Assembly (NCBI RefSeq): GCF_002775205.1
Contig: NC_036453.1
Coordinates: forward strand, 10,682,594 to 10,746,593
Source of the DNA: Xiphophorus maculatus
Lineage: Eukaryota; Chordata; Actinopteri; Cyprinodontiformes; Poeciliidae
Length of the DNA stretch: 64,000 bases
Reading direction: 5' to 3'
Shown: piece after piece, positions 23,470 through 36,029 of the stretch
Position numbering within the stretch: the first letter of the stretch is position 1
Layout of the letters: the number at the start of each line of letters is the position of its first letter
Made by a program: the position numbers and the translations under genes
The notes under the pieces: model-generated
Seen by the model: only the letters and a program-made list of their open reading frames with translations
What the model was told of the DNA's origin: nothing
Databases searched by the model: none

Positions 23470-24170
23470 TTAAACTTTCACATGAAGCTCCAGTTGTGTC
23501 TTTGTGTCAACCATCAAACACAAAATGTTGGCCTGAAATGGAAGGAAGTTGATTAGCATTTGGGAACGATCCAGAAGTCGCAAAGTTTCAGAAACATCAT
23601 CAAAAGGAACATTTCTGGAACTCCAGGTGTCTCTGTCCACAAAAAACAACTGAAGCATCATGTCTGGAGAGAATTTGCTTTGTCAGATGAGGTAAAGATG
23701 GAATTACACACAAGATGTTCAAACGGTAATGAGTGACTTTCAAACCTAAGAACACTACCAACTGTCAAGCATGGAGGTGAAAGTATTATGCTGTGGGTCT
23801 GGCTTGCTAGTTGTTGGGATGGTCTTCTCGGAATTCAAAGTTTTTCATTTTTTTCTCCAAATGTGTTTTGGCCAAACACTCCAATTTTAGTTCCACCAGA
23901 CCTGATGACACATCCTTGCATGCATTTGCAAACAGTAAATGCATGTAAATGTGTTTTAGCGTAGAATGACACGCTCAGATCATCCAGCATCTTCTCAATA
24001 TGGCTCCTTCAGACATCTAGAAATCGTATCCAAGAATGAACCAGAGTTGATTAAATCTACAGCTCACTTCCTTAAATCTTGACTGATTCCTTCAGATAAT
24101 TTTTGCTATGATGTCAAACAGGAACGCTTCAGTTTCTTCTGTAAGCGTCAGTCCGGTGTAGTTTAGACAA
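23470..24170. mobile_element. Tc1/mariner-like fossil
   Basis: Contains decayed Tc1 transposase phrases such as AAGCATGGAGGTGAAAGTAT, with many stops. The boundary is approximate, and the right half (after 23900) is less certain. Confidence 0.5.
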
Positions 24171-24925
24171 AATCCACAATATCTTCAATATTGTTCACCT
24201 GAATCTTATTTGGATTTATTATAGTTCTATGTAAGTTTATGTACAGATTCATGTAGACAGAAATTACAGCTCTGATTCTAGACTAACAGATCCCCTAGTC
24301 ACAGGAAATTCAGTCCAAGTCAGGATCATTGGTCTCCAACCATCTGCTTATTTCCCTAATATCAAAACTGATCAAACCCACATCTGCACAGAAGCTTCCA
24401 CTGAGCCTCTGTTCATAACCATGAGCTAAAACTAAGACTGCTTTGTAGAAATGTTTCTCATTTAACATAAAAAAGAGTTTTGCAGCCTCCTTCTTATGTC
24501 ATACTGATGATGGTGATATTATGTACGTAGCTAAATATTGCTCTTTACTTCTCACAGGCATGGGACACTGAGACTCTATTGCAGTATGTGAACATTTTAC
24601 CCATCATTGTGTTTTATACTCTTTGGTTAACTGGCCTTCGTTGTCCACTCTTCCAGATTTAATCATTGGTTTTCTACCTCTGTGCTTTGCTTCGTTTGCC
24701 GATAACCTCCACTTCCAGATTTCTATTAGTGTTTCTACTTGGATAAAACTAAAACCTCAAGATTAAATCAGCGGAAGGATTTAAAGATATTTCAACAACA
24801 GAGAACGATAGCTGTTCCTGTTTTTATTGTTTTATTGACATTGTTTTATGTCAATCATTTTGTTGTAACATATTGTTATCTAGTGTGTTTGTTTGAAAGG
24901 AGACCTGATGTCTCAATGAGCACTT

Positions 24926-24927
<2 letters not shown>
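24171..24927. other. Intergenic, nothing recognised
   Basis: No gene, repeat family or motif cluster seen. Confidence 0.45.

Positions 24928-24993
<66 letters not shown>
24928..24993. repeat. (TA)n microsatellite
   Basis: 66 bp of uninterrupted TA. Confidence 0.97.
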
Positions 24994-24998
<5 letters not shown>

Positions 24999-25589
24999 GC
25001 AAATAAAAAACAAACCAAACAGAACTGGTTGCATCATGCAGGTCTGGTGTCTCCTGTGCTGTCTGCCCATATCAGCTTCAGTCTGAAGAGTGGAGATAAA
25101 GTCCCTGCTGGAATCCTTCTCTGATCTGAATGAAGCTTTCGTGTTATCGACTAAACTGAGTCATTCACACAAAAGTGAGACACACAAATACTTGTATATA
25201 TGCCTTTTTAGTTACATTTTGGAATAATGAGCATTGTTCAAATTGTTTTTTGTTGTGGTATAGATACGTAAAACTTTCTCCACTGAGACAAATCTCGTGA
25301 TGCTGCCCAAAAATGAAGCTTAAGCATTCCAATCCCTCAACAGGCAGAGAGACTGGAAATGTCCCGATGTAGTTTGAAATGTTTCAAATTCTTATCTATA
25401 TCCACTTTAAATTACAAGTCAAATGATAATTAGCTCCACTTTATTCTTTCTCCAAGATTCTGCACTGGGTCCCTTAAATATATTTTTGATTTCATGGTAC
25501 GTCTTCTGCATATTTTGATAACTTATTACTAATATGAAGAGAGTTTTGGAAAGTCTTAGTCCTTTATTCCCTTCCGTCACTGATAAGTG

Positions 25590-25765
25590 ATTGTCGTCTC
25601 CACACGCGTCTGTTCGCTGGTCGTTTGCATTTCAGATCTCCAAAAACTCTCCTCTAAACTGGGGCAATTCTGCCCGTCCTCAGCCAATAAAGATAAGAGC
25701 AGGAGGGCTGGAATGTGGAGCAGGGAGGTGACAGTGATGAGCTGAAGGGACACAAAGCTTTCTGA
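25590..25765. promoter_or_regulatory. Candidate regulatory island with GATA and TEAD-like motifs
   Basis: A short GC-richer unique stretch containing CCAATAAAGATAAGAG (CCAAT plus AGATAAG, the strong GATA form), GGAATG (TEAD-like) and GGTGACAG. Function is inferred only from motif content. Confidence 0.3.
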
Positions 25766-25979
25766 AATGGCTTCTTCTTCTTCTTTTAAGTCGGATAATC
25801 TTTTAAACTTTGTAATCAGCTAATAATTACTTTTGCAAATGAATAAAATCCCTTGGATAAGTATTTATTGAAATGTAAAGTGGATTTTGCAATAGACTAA
25901 AACAAAAACAACTACTTAGTTATGATTCCACAAAGCATCACTTTGTGGAACCATGTTTCTAATGTATTTTGCAACCACA

Positions 25980-26480
25980 TTTGCACATCTAGAGACTGAA
26001 ATCTCTGCCAGTTCTTTAAGAAATTGCTTAAGCTCACTGAAAGTGGATTGATTTACATCACTGTGCCACTACCATGTTTACAGGTGAAGAAAGACCAAAA
26101 AGTTCAGTTTTAGTCCCATGTTCTGTCTTGACTGGAGCAAATATTTTTACAATGTGCCCTACATTACTGCAAATTGCAAGTATTTCTTCAGGCCACCCTT
26201 CCATAAAGTCCATATTTGTAGATCCTCAGGTTAATACGTGGCGACCACGTTAACCAAGGGTCTCTGCAGCTCCTCCAGAGCTGCCAAGGGACTCTTGGCA
26301 ACTTTTCTTTTAACGCTCTCTTTCTGTACTTATGAAATTATTTTAAAACATGAGTATTCTGCTTTCAAAAATATGCTGTACTTTGTGTTGTTCCACAGTC
26401 TAAAATACATCAAAGTAATGCAACAAAATATGATGAAGTTCATAGTGTATGAATATTTTTGGAGGATAGTGTAGCTTGTC
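25980..26480 (-). mobile_element. Tc1-like fossil, reverse orientation
   Basis: Reads in order phrases of fish Tc1 elements in antisense: ACCAAAAAGTTCAGTTTTAG, CTTCCATAAAGTCCATATTTG, GGTCTCTGCAGCTCCTCCAG and the near-terminal GTATGAATATTTTTGG. Stops throughout; no product. Confidence 0.65.
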
Positions 26481-29279
26481 ATTTACAGTCTGAAGCTGCA
26501 TTCTTCAGCAAAAATTAAAAAAAAAAATCACAAAGACATGAACAAGAATCACATTAGAAACTGTGAAATGAACTATTTAACCTACTAACAGCTATTTGAA
26601 AAGACAACAACGAAGTTTAATTGAACAGAATCTTAGTAGATCTTTTTTTGTGCATTTAGAATATCAAAATAAATTAGTTTGTTCATGTTTGTAGAAAGAA
26701 AATGATGAAGTTTCCCAAGACGAGTTTTCATAAAGTAGGCTATCTTTTTCACTCCATATCATATTCTAAAGTATTACTCTTCTGTTTCATACATAAATAG
26801 ATATCAATACTACAATAGTATGTCAGAAAAGTAATATAATCATAGAATACAATATGCAATTAAATACAAATCAACATTATGAAAAGTCGTTTTTGTGCAT
26901 AATTGCTGTTTTTCCTTTACAAATCTTTATCCAAAACCTCTGAAATGAAAAGTGTTTTTTTATCTTTTTACTTGATGACCCTCCTCTATACCGGCAGACC
27001 ACCGGCTGGATGGACTCTCTTGCTTTGACTGCAGTAGATTTAACAGAGAGGGGACTGCTCTGTGTCAGGCGACCCCAAAGGGTTTCAGCAGGCCTGACAG
27101 TCAAAACACCAGCAAAAAGGTTTGACCCTGACAAATCCCGAGGTGGAGACGGGTTCAGGGACCCACTTTTCTGAAATCCAGCCGAGTCGCTCCAGTTTTC
27201 CAGTCAGACTGAAAATGAAACATGATTTCATGAGGTTGAAATAGTTTGTCTCGTGTAATTCCTGCACCACGCAAGCCGAAGACTGGATTTTTTAATCATG
27301 TTTTGTTATTTTGTCCGTTTACATCGTACTTCAGGACTACTTCTGATTTCATAAAACCAGCAAATGCACAAAAATTCTGAGGAAATAAATGCTTGACATA
27401 TTGCGTAGGGTAACACTCCAGTTGTATTGGGGTCATTGTGCCTGTGAGCCTAATTGCCCCACAGGCTCCTAATGGTGAAGGCAGCTAGTTAAAGTCCCTG
27501 CTTGTCCATTCATACACTCCGCTTCACTCTCCTGCTCATTAAAACAGCGAATAGGCCACAGATGTCGAGTCAGCCATTAGTTTCTACCTGGAAGGGGGCT
27601 TTGGGTGGGAGAGGTGACATTAAGGAAGTTAAACATCAGGCCAAGAGCTTCGTTTCCTCTGTTGAGGCCACCCAGGATAGAAATGTCTGGGTCTGACGTG
27701 AGGCTGGGCTTTTTTGAAGGTAGTACCAGCTGTAAGGTTGAGAAACATTGTCTTCAAATAGGATAGTGGTTTTTTTGGAGTTTTTTTTTTTTTAAGTTTT
27801 ATGATCTGAAGATTCTGCTGGTTTTGTTTTTACAGTTAATGGAAAACAAGCAAATCATTCAAACCTGGTTCTTTTTCAAGACATTTACCTCTGCTTGGCA
27901 AAAAGCTGGAAAATCATTGAATTTTCAAGGTATTAGGAATTCTTGGTAGGTTTGATGAGCCAGTTTTGTGTTAATTAGACCATATGTTAAGATCAGTGAA
28001 GAGGAGATGCTTTTCCACACATTCATGCTACTATTTCAAGCCAAATCCACCTTCGGCACATATGACAAACAGACAGTTCCAGTTAAAGTCTCAGTAGAGT
28101 TTTAGCAAACACCACAAGTTTATGTTTGTGGTGGTAGAACAGAAAAGGCTTTTTCATGTCTCCAAGACAACCATTTGTTACCGACAGCCTAAAATGACAA
28201 CCTTAAGATTCTGACTTTTCACCACTCTTCTTGAACAGCTTTGGAGACAGTTTAATTATTGCTCCAACAGTATATATGAAAAGTTGTTGTTTTTTTTGGA
28301 TAATGGCCTCTTAACTGAAATTATTTTTAAAATTTGTTCTAATGTTATTGTTTTTCTTATTACTTTAGGTTTAAATTTTTGTCCTCTTACTCTTAGCTAA
28401 AACAAGTCTTATTTTCATAGCTCTTTCAGGAAGATCTTGAATCAAAAAGATCAAAGTTTGCTCTGGAACAACATGTCCAAAGATTCAAGCTTGTATAGTT
28501 TTCATATTCACAGACCTTCTTTGGAAAACACTGACTTCCTTCTATAATTTGTCTGCTAATGACCATTTAATTACTCATGTGCAGTCTTGGTAATTTAGAG
28601 TTCAGTAAACAGTACTCTAAGTCTACAAACACCAGGGTTTACCTTCTGTGATTAAAGATGGTGTCCATCTCCAGTATTCGTGCAACTTGCATGTTTGGGG
28701 AACAAATTCAGAGAACCCAGAAAAATTTGATTTTGATTCACATAAGCAGATCATTTTGACCCCAAAACACAAAAATTATCCCCTTATTACTAAGCTTTAA
28801 TTAATCCACTAAGTACAATGAATTTTTGAAGAATACAATTTATTTATGAGTTGCAACTCCGTTTAATTTCCCTCTGGAATCAGCAAAGTATTTTTTAATT
28901 TAAAAAAAACGTAAAAGCAAATTTTCCTTACTCCATAAGTTATTGTCCCAGCTTAATTAGTTACTGAATTCTTGAGTGTTTCCCTAGAAGAAAAGATATA
29001 AGATGTAAAATAAACACAGATCTTAATCTATAATAGGCCTACACCTTCTATGTTTTTAGTCTAACAGCATATCTAATAAAACTGCTCTTTAAATGGGTAT
29101 ATGCTGTTGTTGTTTAACTGCAACTCTCCTTTGGTTCCAGTGCTGCTTGGACAGATTTCACTTGGTTTGCCTCCTATCTATAAAGATCCGTAAATAGCCG
29201 CTAAGTTCTGAGTCCCAGCTAACATCAGGCCTCATGATAGTGTCAGATCGCCTTGTGGAATGCAACGACAAGCTCTGAC
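26481..29279. other. Intergenic; unique blocks, no gene
   Basis: Two GC-richer unique blocks at 26980-27280 and 27410-27700 stand out from AT-rich surroundings and are candidates for conserved non-coding elements. 27700-29150 is AT-rich with nothing recognised. Confidence 0.4.
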
Positions 29280-29480
29280 TCTCAGATTGGATGCTTATCA
29301 CGTCAGCGTGAGCTCTGATTGGATGCTTATAAAAAAAAGCTTGTTGTTGGGTGCCAGAATGACCTTTACAGTATCAGCCGTGGGAATGCCATGCAGGGAC
29401 TGGACTTTCCCTAATGTTCTTTAACACCTTTAGGGTTAATCTCTAGACCCTTAAAAAGAGACTGTTTTCTGACGTCATTA
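29280..29480 (+). promoter_or_regulatory. Promoter-like block: duplicated CCAAT, TATA, CRE
   Basis: A near-duplicate, GATTGGATGCTTAT, occurs at 29285-29298 and 29317-29330. It carries an inverted CCAAT box (ATTGG) each time; the second runs directly into TATAAAAAAAAG at 29328. A half CRE (ACGTCA) sits between the copies and a full CRE (TGACGTCA) lies downstream at 29470-29477. No open frame follows, so if active it would start a non-coding RNA or act as an enhancer. This is inference. Confidence 0.4.
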
Positions 29481-29886
29481 AGAATGTTTCTGTTGCTATG
29501 ATAGACTGATGTGTAGTCTGTACAGTTGTAGCTTCAAATATAGTTTTTATACTTCAGCAAATGTAGCTCCCAGAGTCTTCCACAAAACTTTCCTGATACT
29601 TTTAACCGTTGTTAGGACATTTTAGGCATTCATACGTAAATGAATGTTTGATTCCATGTCTGTAAAGCCTGGACAATCTGTGACACTTGATGGAAGAAAA
29701 TTAGCTCAATTTTCTGTCATTCCTACACTGAGGAGTTTTCAAGTTTATCATATCTGGAGTTCTGCAGCTTTGTAACATATAAACTGTTGTGTTGCAAAGC
29801 AGAGGAACTGTAAAGTTGCCAGATCCAGTGTTGTGCAAAATCACCATCAATAAAAAGTAGTTTTGAGTTAAGGTTTGAACTAAAAC

Positions 29887-30042
29887 CATTCATCCATCCA
29901 TCCATCCATCCATCCATCCATCCATCCATCCATCCATCCATCCATCCATCCATTTTCTAACACCCTTGTCCTGTAGAGGGGTCAGGAGGTGCTGGTGCCT
30001 ATCTCCAGCTAACGTTCCGGGTGAGAGGCGGGGTCCACTATT
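29887..30042 (-). mobile_element. LINE 3' tail with CATC repeat, reverse orientation
   Basis: About 16 CATC units followed by CACCCTTGTCCTGTAG, GGTGCTGGTGCCTATCTCCA and GAGAGGCGGGGT, the reverse complement of the tail type at 712-844. The insertion is strongly 5'-truncated. Confidence 0.72.
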
Positions 30043-30059
30043 GTCTGGAAACCTCTAAG

Positions 30060-30830
30060 AACAATTTTAACCCCCTTTCCCCCCTCAGCCTCCAGGTTGT
30101 GCGTTACGGCCCTGCGTTTGGCGTCACCTCCTGCGGCTCCACAGTTCAGATGGCTGCTGCACAGATTTATGACACTTATCTTAATATTAATAATTATAAT
30201 GGCGTTAAGTTGCACAACTTTACGGACTCGTTCATTCGTGGCTTTTTTCCCGTTTATTGCGCTTCTCATATTAGTCTCGATGTTTCCAATGTTCTGGATA
30301 GCTCGACATAAGTCACAGGTAATATATTAACTTGACATTAACAAAGACACAGCAGGACAGATCATCTGGGAAATGATGGACAGGGAGAGCCTGACTAAAA
30401 CTAATTGGAGGTCAGACACATTCAGACACATTCTGGGGTTTCTGTCTGCTTATTTCCAAGCCCAAATGAGCAACTTCACGTTCAAAAACGAGCCCAAAAA
30501 GCTCAACCTGCGACTCATTAAATTTGCTAGCGACTTAAAAAAGAAAAAAAGCCCACAGCCACTTATAATAATCGGACTTGGCGACAGAAACTCAAAGTAG
30601 TTCCTGTTTTTCTACCAACAAAATGCGCATCTCCCTCTTCCCTCCATTGTTTACGTTTCTGTCGCTGCTGATACTGTCGCATAGAAACGGCGATCAGTCG
30701 ACAAGACGCCTAGAGGAAATAAATTCCAAAAGAAAACAGTAACGCAAAATGATTTTGATAAGTAATTGTAGTCTGACTACTGGATATGAAATAGCAAAGT
30801 GTTAGATTACTTGTTACTGAAAAAAGTGGT
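30060..30830. mobile_element. Probable DNA-transposon remnant, unclassified
   Basis: Base composition differs from the flanks. The right part contains AGTAACGC and AGATTACTTGTTACTG phrases, which recur in fish non-autonomous DNA elements. Open frames of 60-96 codons have no recognisable domain. Ends not fixed. Confidence 0.4.
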
Positions 30831-30831
30831 C

Positions 30832-30922
30832 CATCAACAAGACTGCCAATCACGTCTTGTTGATGTGGTAAGCCAGTAGCAGGCCTTCAGCTAACGACAT
30901 GATTGAGTCGATCAATCATGTC
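30832..30922. repeat. Two adjacent perfect hairpins
   Basis: Arms 30832-30843 and 30854-30865 (12 bp, 10-nt loop), then 30896-30906 and 30912-30922 (11 bp, 5-nt loop). Both are perfect. Confidence 0.85.
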
Positions 30923-33389
30923 TTGTCTTCACCTCAATTTGTTATTTTTATTTTTTGTTTGCTTTATTCAACTGAAAGTTTACGAAACAGCCAAGTAAAT
31001 TAGCAATATAGAATTTATCCTGAAAATTAATTGAGGGGAAGCTAAATATTAGCTCTGCTACTGGCAGATTAGACCACTGGTCTTTGTTGTAGTAGAGTCA
31101 TAATCTCACACAGAAATAATGTTAATCCTGGTAATCTTTGATTAGGAGATTGCTGCTAAGCAATGAAATTGCCACAGAAATGTATTTTGAGAATTTTAAA
31201 CATTTAATAACAGTGTTGCATAAGAATAGAAAAAAACAGCAAAATTTGTTGCAAAAATGAGGATATAACTACAAAACATGTAAGTGTCTTAAAATAATTA
31301 AGAACGTTTTTTGATTATTGTAGTGGATAAATATCAGTTAGCTGAGTTTCATAAACTTCTTAAATTCTAAAAATAACATCAGTAGCAAACTACAAGACTC
31401 AGCCCTGAATTCTGCTGATGATGCTGTTTTGTTGTGGATGTAAAACTGGGCACAAGGCTATTAATTTAGTACCTAAACAGAAAGTATCAAGTATCAGGTC
31501 AGTTATCATTTTACAGTGTTACTAATTTAGTCAAAATCCTGCTAAAACGAACTCTACTTTTATATTCCAACTACATGTTTTTCTGCCTTCAAATGTGAAG
31601 AAGAAGTTTATACAAGAAAGTTGAGTCTGTGCTTTTGGGTGTTTTACCATCAGTTACAAAAGAAAACACTTTAAAAACTAATCAGGGTAAAGGTAATTAT
31701 TGCTACTATGAATTACACTGCCGACAGAAATGACCTGTGAATTGCATGGCTGGGACATAAATCTGGTCATAAGTGCTTTGTGGCTGCCCAGGTCAGTCCT
31801 CCTGTGGGAAATGGGAGATGAGAGGCTCCAGGTCAAGCTGGGCTAAGCCCTGCTGGTGCCAGTGGAACCCCAGTTTTCCCTGAAAGACCCTGAAACTACA
31901 CTGACATCACACCCGGGTCAAAGGAGGCCGAAGAAAATGGCTATTTGTGTCACAGAAGAGGTAATGAAAGAGGAAGTTCTCATTACCAATTTGATCAGCC
32001 CAAGTTAAATTGATGTCATCACGGACTTCTTTGGTACAAACAAAACAGAAACGTATATTTTAAAGGGCAATCAAATACTTAGTGATGGAGTCATGTTTCT
32101 GAAAAAAAAAATAATAATAGTCCAAAATGAGATAAACTGTTTCCTGTGATAAGAAACAGCAACAATCAGAACATTTTCATTGGACGTTTTAAAGGAAAAT
32201 TATTGAAAATATTTTAAAAATCCTCTAAATAAAACATAGAGTAACTTTTCTAAATCAAATAAAAGTGATTAAATATTAGAAGGACATGGGTGGAAATATT
32301 ATTTATTACTAAGATTCTAACAATCAGAAATACTTATGCTGAAAAGCTCTGATTATTTTTAGTAATCTTAGTGCAAAAAGAATAGATCAATGTTTGTCTC
32401 ACAGGAGCAGAAACTAAAATCAAAGGAAATGTGACAAACTGATCAGTTTTAAATAAAGCCTGTGTCTCACCTGCAGTTCAGCTGTACTTGCTCAATGTCC
32501 ATTCAGTTTTAACAATTTTAAATTAGTTTCTCTTTGAAACTCACTGGCCAACCTTCGTATCCACAACATTCAAATTACAGCAAAATGCAACCTCTCAGTT
32601 TTTGGACAGAAAATGCCCATTAGGTTTTTCATTCAGTTCTTTGTTGGATAACATAAGAAGGAAGTTCACTTTCTGCTGGGAAAAGGTTTTAATTATCTAG
32701 CTCTTGCAGTGATCGCTGTGTTTACCATGAAGCCACGTATTGTTTCAGCAATTTCCAATAAAGCATTTTAAAAATGTCAGAAAATATCTCCGTCTTCCAT
32801 CTCTGTATACTGGATTCTTTAGACTCACCTGTAAAGCCATAAATTTGTTCTCCCTTCCATATTTGTAAAACATAGTGACCCTCTTTGTACCCTCCCAACT
32901 ACTGAGGTCCAAGTAGTTCCTCCTCACTGTCCTCAGGTCAGAGCTGGTCATCTATCTTCTGTCAAAGCCTTTCAGGGAATTATCCTCTCGTTACTGCTGG
33001 GTATGTTCAGTGCCAGTTACAGGTTTAAATACACACATCATGGCCATTATTGCATTTGAAAAGTTGGATTACATTTCAAAGAACTTTAATGAATTACAAA
33101 ACCAAACGTAATGAATTTATGTTGGATTTTCTCTAATATATACTGTACATGTAATGCACAGGTTTATATGCAGGTTTCTTTGTTTAGTTTACTGAGAATC
33201 AACACACTTTATGTAACCATCACTAAGCTATTTTGTACATAATTGCACATAAAAAAGGTATAATTCTGTCTGGACATTTCACTCTTCTGAGCTGAATTGA
33301 TGGGGACATTTAACTTGACCAATGTCCTTGTATAAACCTGTCTTTCAAGCCTAGTCAAAATTTTAATTGATTTGGGCTCTAACTCTAAA
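30923..33389. other. Intergenic, no gene
   Basis: AT-rich. A unique GC-richer patch at 31740-31960 might be conserved non-coding DNA; nothing else recognised. Confidence 0.4.
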
Positions 33390-33740
33390 GATAAACGGTT
33401 TTGATGTGTTTTGTGTCCAGCTTTCAAGTGTCTATCATCTGCACCACTAACAGTGAAACAACCCTAAAGCATAATGTGATGACAGTTATTACAGTGTTCT
33501 ACACTTTGAAAATCTTCCTATGACACATTCAGTTCCTGTTTGGTCCTTATGACCAAACAGCTGTATCTTTGTTTTGTCTGAACAGTCATTAGCTACAAGA
33601 TATTTTTCCATTACATATTTTTATTTGATATGTTTATTTAAGAATCCGCATTAGTCTCTATTATAGTAGAGACTATTCTCCCTGGGGTCCACAACAAGCA
33701 TTACCATAAAAATCCTTTACAAACATTACAAAAAATACAT
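33390..33740 (-). mobile_element. Decayed transposon sequence (Tc1-like, then LINE-like)
   Basis: 33420-33600 carries antisense Tc1-type phrases (CTAAAGCATAATGTGATGAC, TTATGACCAAACAGCTG). 33630-33740 contains CTATTCTCCCTGGGGTCCAC, a phrase common in a dispersed fish retroelement tail. Both calls rest on remembered family phrases. Confidence 0.4.
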
Positions 33741-35000
33741 GATGGAGTTCCTTAAGACACAGACAAAACTCAATTAAACACAAAATTCAAATCAACTTCT
33801 TCACCAACTTGCAAACATTACGAAAAGACATGACAAAATTGCTTACCACACAAACTATTTCAATCAGAACTAAATTCAAAACAAAGATAAATGCAACAAA
33901 CAGTGACAACCTTTAAATATAAATTTAAACTTTTCATTCCGCTAATAAAAACACCATTTCACATTTGCGTCATTTCCAGTAAATAAGAAACACAATTCAA
34001 ATCACACTTAAATCAGTTTGCTCACACAGTAGACGTGAAGCACCATGATCAACTACTTCCTGTCCTCTACCTCTTCATGGTTTGTGGCAGTGGAAACATC
34101 TGGTTGTTGATCATGTGACTCGTGCCAGCCAATAGTGTGTCAAGCAGCATTGCACCAATACATTTCAGCTAAGTGTTAGCCTGCTTTTCAGCACTAAAAA
34201 TGTATGGTTATCAGTTCAATTAAAGGAAAACCACAAAATTCAAATGAAATCAACTAGTTCTACCGGGAAGAGTGTTGAAGATCATTCAAGAAACCTACTG
34301 TTAGCTAGAAAAATTGTTTTGTCTCTGTAACTTTAAATTTACCAAAATAACAATGCATATATATTTGAGCATCTATATATGAGCCTGACTCTTTACGGTG
34401 TAGAAAAAATCCACAGTAAATACCAGTGTATGCCCCGGATTGTTGTTTTTAAAAATCATTGCAGTTGTTTGTTGTATAATGATTCCAACACTTCAAATGC
34501 ATCAAAAAAAGATCCAGATTAAAATGAGTTTCAGATTGGTACTTTTCTTTTTAAAATATAGTTGATTACAACTAGAAAAAGACAATAACTTCAAAGAGAG
34601 TGAAAACATACAAATGAGTGCATACAACCACAAGGATATGTACAGCAAGCAGAGGAAAACAAGAAGTACAAAAATGTAAAATTAAATGCGTTGAATTTGA
34701 CATTAAATGACCACAAAGAGACACAAAACAATCAAATAGAGACAACAAGAAGATGCAAAATGACCACAAACAAACATGAAACCGGAAATTACAAAACCCA
34801 GTGACAAATGAAGGGTTCTGTTTGTCACAGTGATCATCAAATCATTTGTTCCCTGTCAGATGTGTAGCTTACAAAGAGGAACAATATGACTTAATGTGAC
34901 GAGTCGACATTGAATTAAACTTTTATATAAACCTGTTGCAGTGATAGATTTCCTGATTGAGCCTGAAGGACCAAACATGATTCAGTCTGGTCAAACAGAA
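33741..35000. other. Intergenic; degenerate A-rich minisatellite
   Basis: 34570-34795 is a worn tandem array of an A-rich unit of about 22 nt built around AATGACCACAAAGAGACAC. The rest shows nothing recognised. Confidence 0.45.
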
Positions 35001-35830
35001 CTGCATGCTGGGTTTTTGGGAGCTCGGCCCGAGGTGCGACTCAGCCGCCTCTTTACCATTTTCCCATTCCCCGGCTTTTCCGTGTCGACTTCGCTCGGCA
35101 GCTTCGTTCCTGAGGAAAAACAGACGCCTGTTCTGCCGCCGTCGCTTCCCCTCCTCCTCCTGGGCCGGCTTTCTCTTCCACCCCCCACTCCCCCCTCTTA
35201 CCCCTTGGGCTTTTTTTTTATGGCAGGGCTTGTAACATATGACCTCTGCCATGCATTAGACTGCATGTACACAACTAAACATTGCGAAATAAAACAAGGC
35301 CACACTGATAAAACACACAAACAGGTTTGGGATGTATATGCTGTTACTCAGACCTTTCTGTGAAATCAGTCCAGCTCTTGAAACCCTTCCAGTTTTTACC
35401 AGTGATAACAGCATTTTGATTTATCCCCTGTGAAACACATCTGTACCCTAATCCGATCAAACAGCACAGCCGCAGAGAGTAAGAAATCATTTTTGCCGCG
35501 TGCAGACTTTCATTGGGCTCCATTCTTATTCCGCTTGGGCTTTTTCGTCTGCATGACTTCCTCTGTGCATCGTCGGGCTCGCCTTCGGATTATGAGTAAT
35601 GACAAGCTGTAATTTGGAGTACACATTTACCTCATTTGCATGAGAAGCGCTTGCTGCTGAACTGAAACGCATTAAAGCATTGGTTATTCCCAATCTAAAT
35701 AATGGGGGCAGAATTATGAACGCTGCTGGGAAGTGAGGGAGCAGCTCATTACGGCGGAGCAGCTTCTTGTTAAGTTGCGGCGTCCACCGTCTCTCCCTGC
35801 GTACCACTCCCAGGTGAGTGACGTCAGTGT
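35001..35830. promoter_or_regulatory. GC-richer island with octamer site (candidate CNE)
   Basis: A unique stretch with higher GC than its flanks. 35440-35830 includes a perfect octamer ATTTGCAT at 35634-35641, homeodomain-type TAAT cores, and a MEF2-like TCTAAATAAT near 35693. It looks like a conserved developmental enhancer, but conservation is not tested. Confidence 0.35.
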
Positions 35831-35898
35831 TTTGTTCCAGCTGCCATTTTGAATCCTGAGAAGTCCCATCAATGAAACCACCAACGTGACGACGGTGG

Positions 35899-35920
35899 TT
35901 TTCTCATTTGAATGAGAAAA
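35899..35920. repeat. Perfect 22-bp palindrome
   Basis: Ten-base arms TTTTCTCATT and AATGAGAAAA around TG. Confidence 0.85.
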
Positions 35921-36029
35921 TGACTACATCCATAACGAGATCCCTGGTTTCAAAACTGATCACAGAAACATGAGAACTTAAACAACAATCTGTGTATTAT
36001 AGATATTTGCTGTTTTTTCTGGCAAATTT

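Noticed and set aside
29723..29953. Frame with repeated MDGW units (also at 54941-55214)
   Set aside because: Translation of the CATC tetranucleotide repeat of LINE tails.
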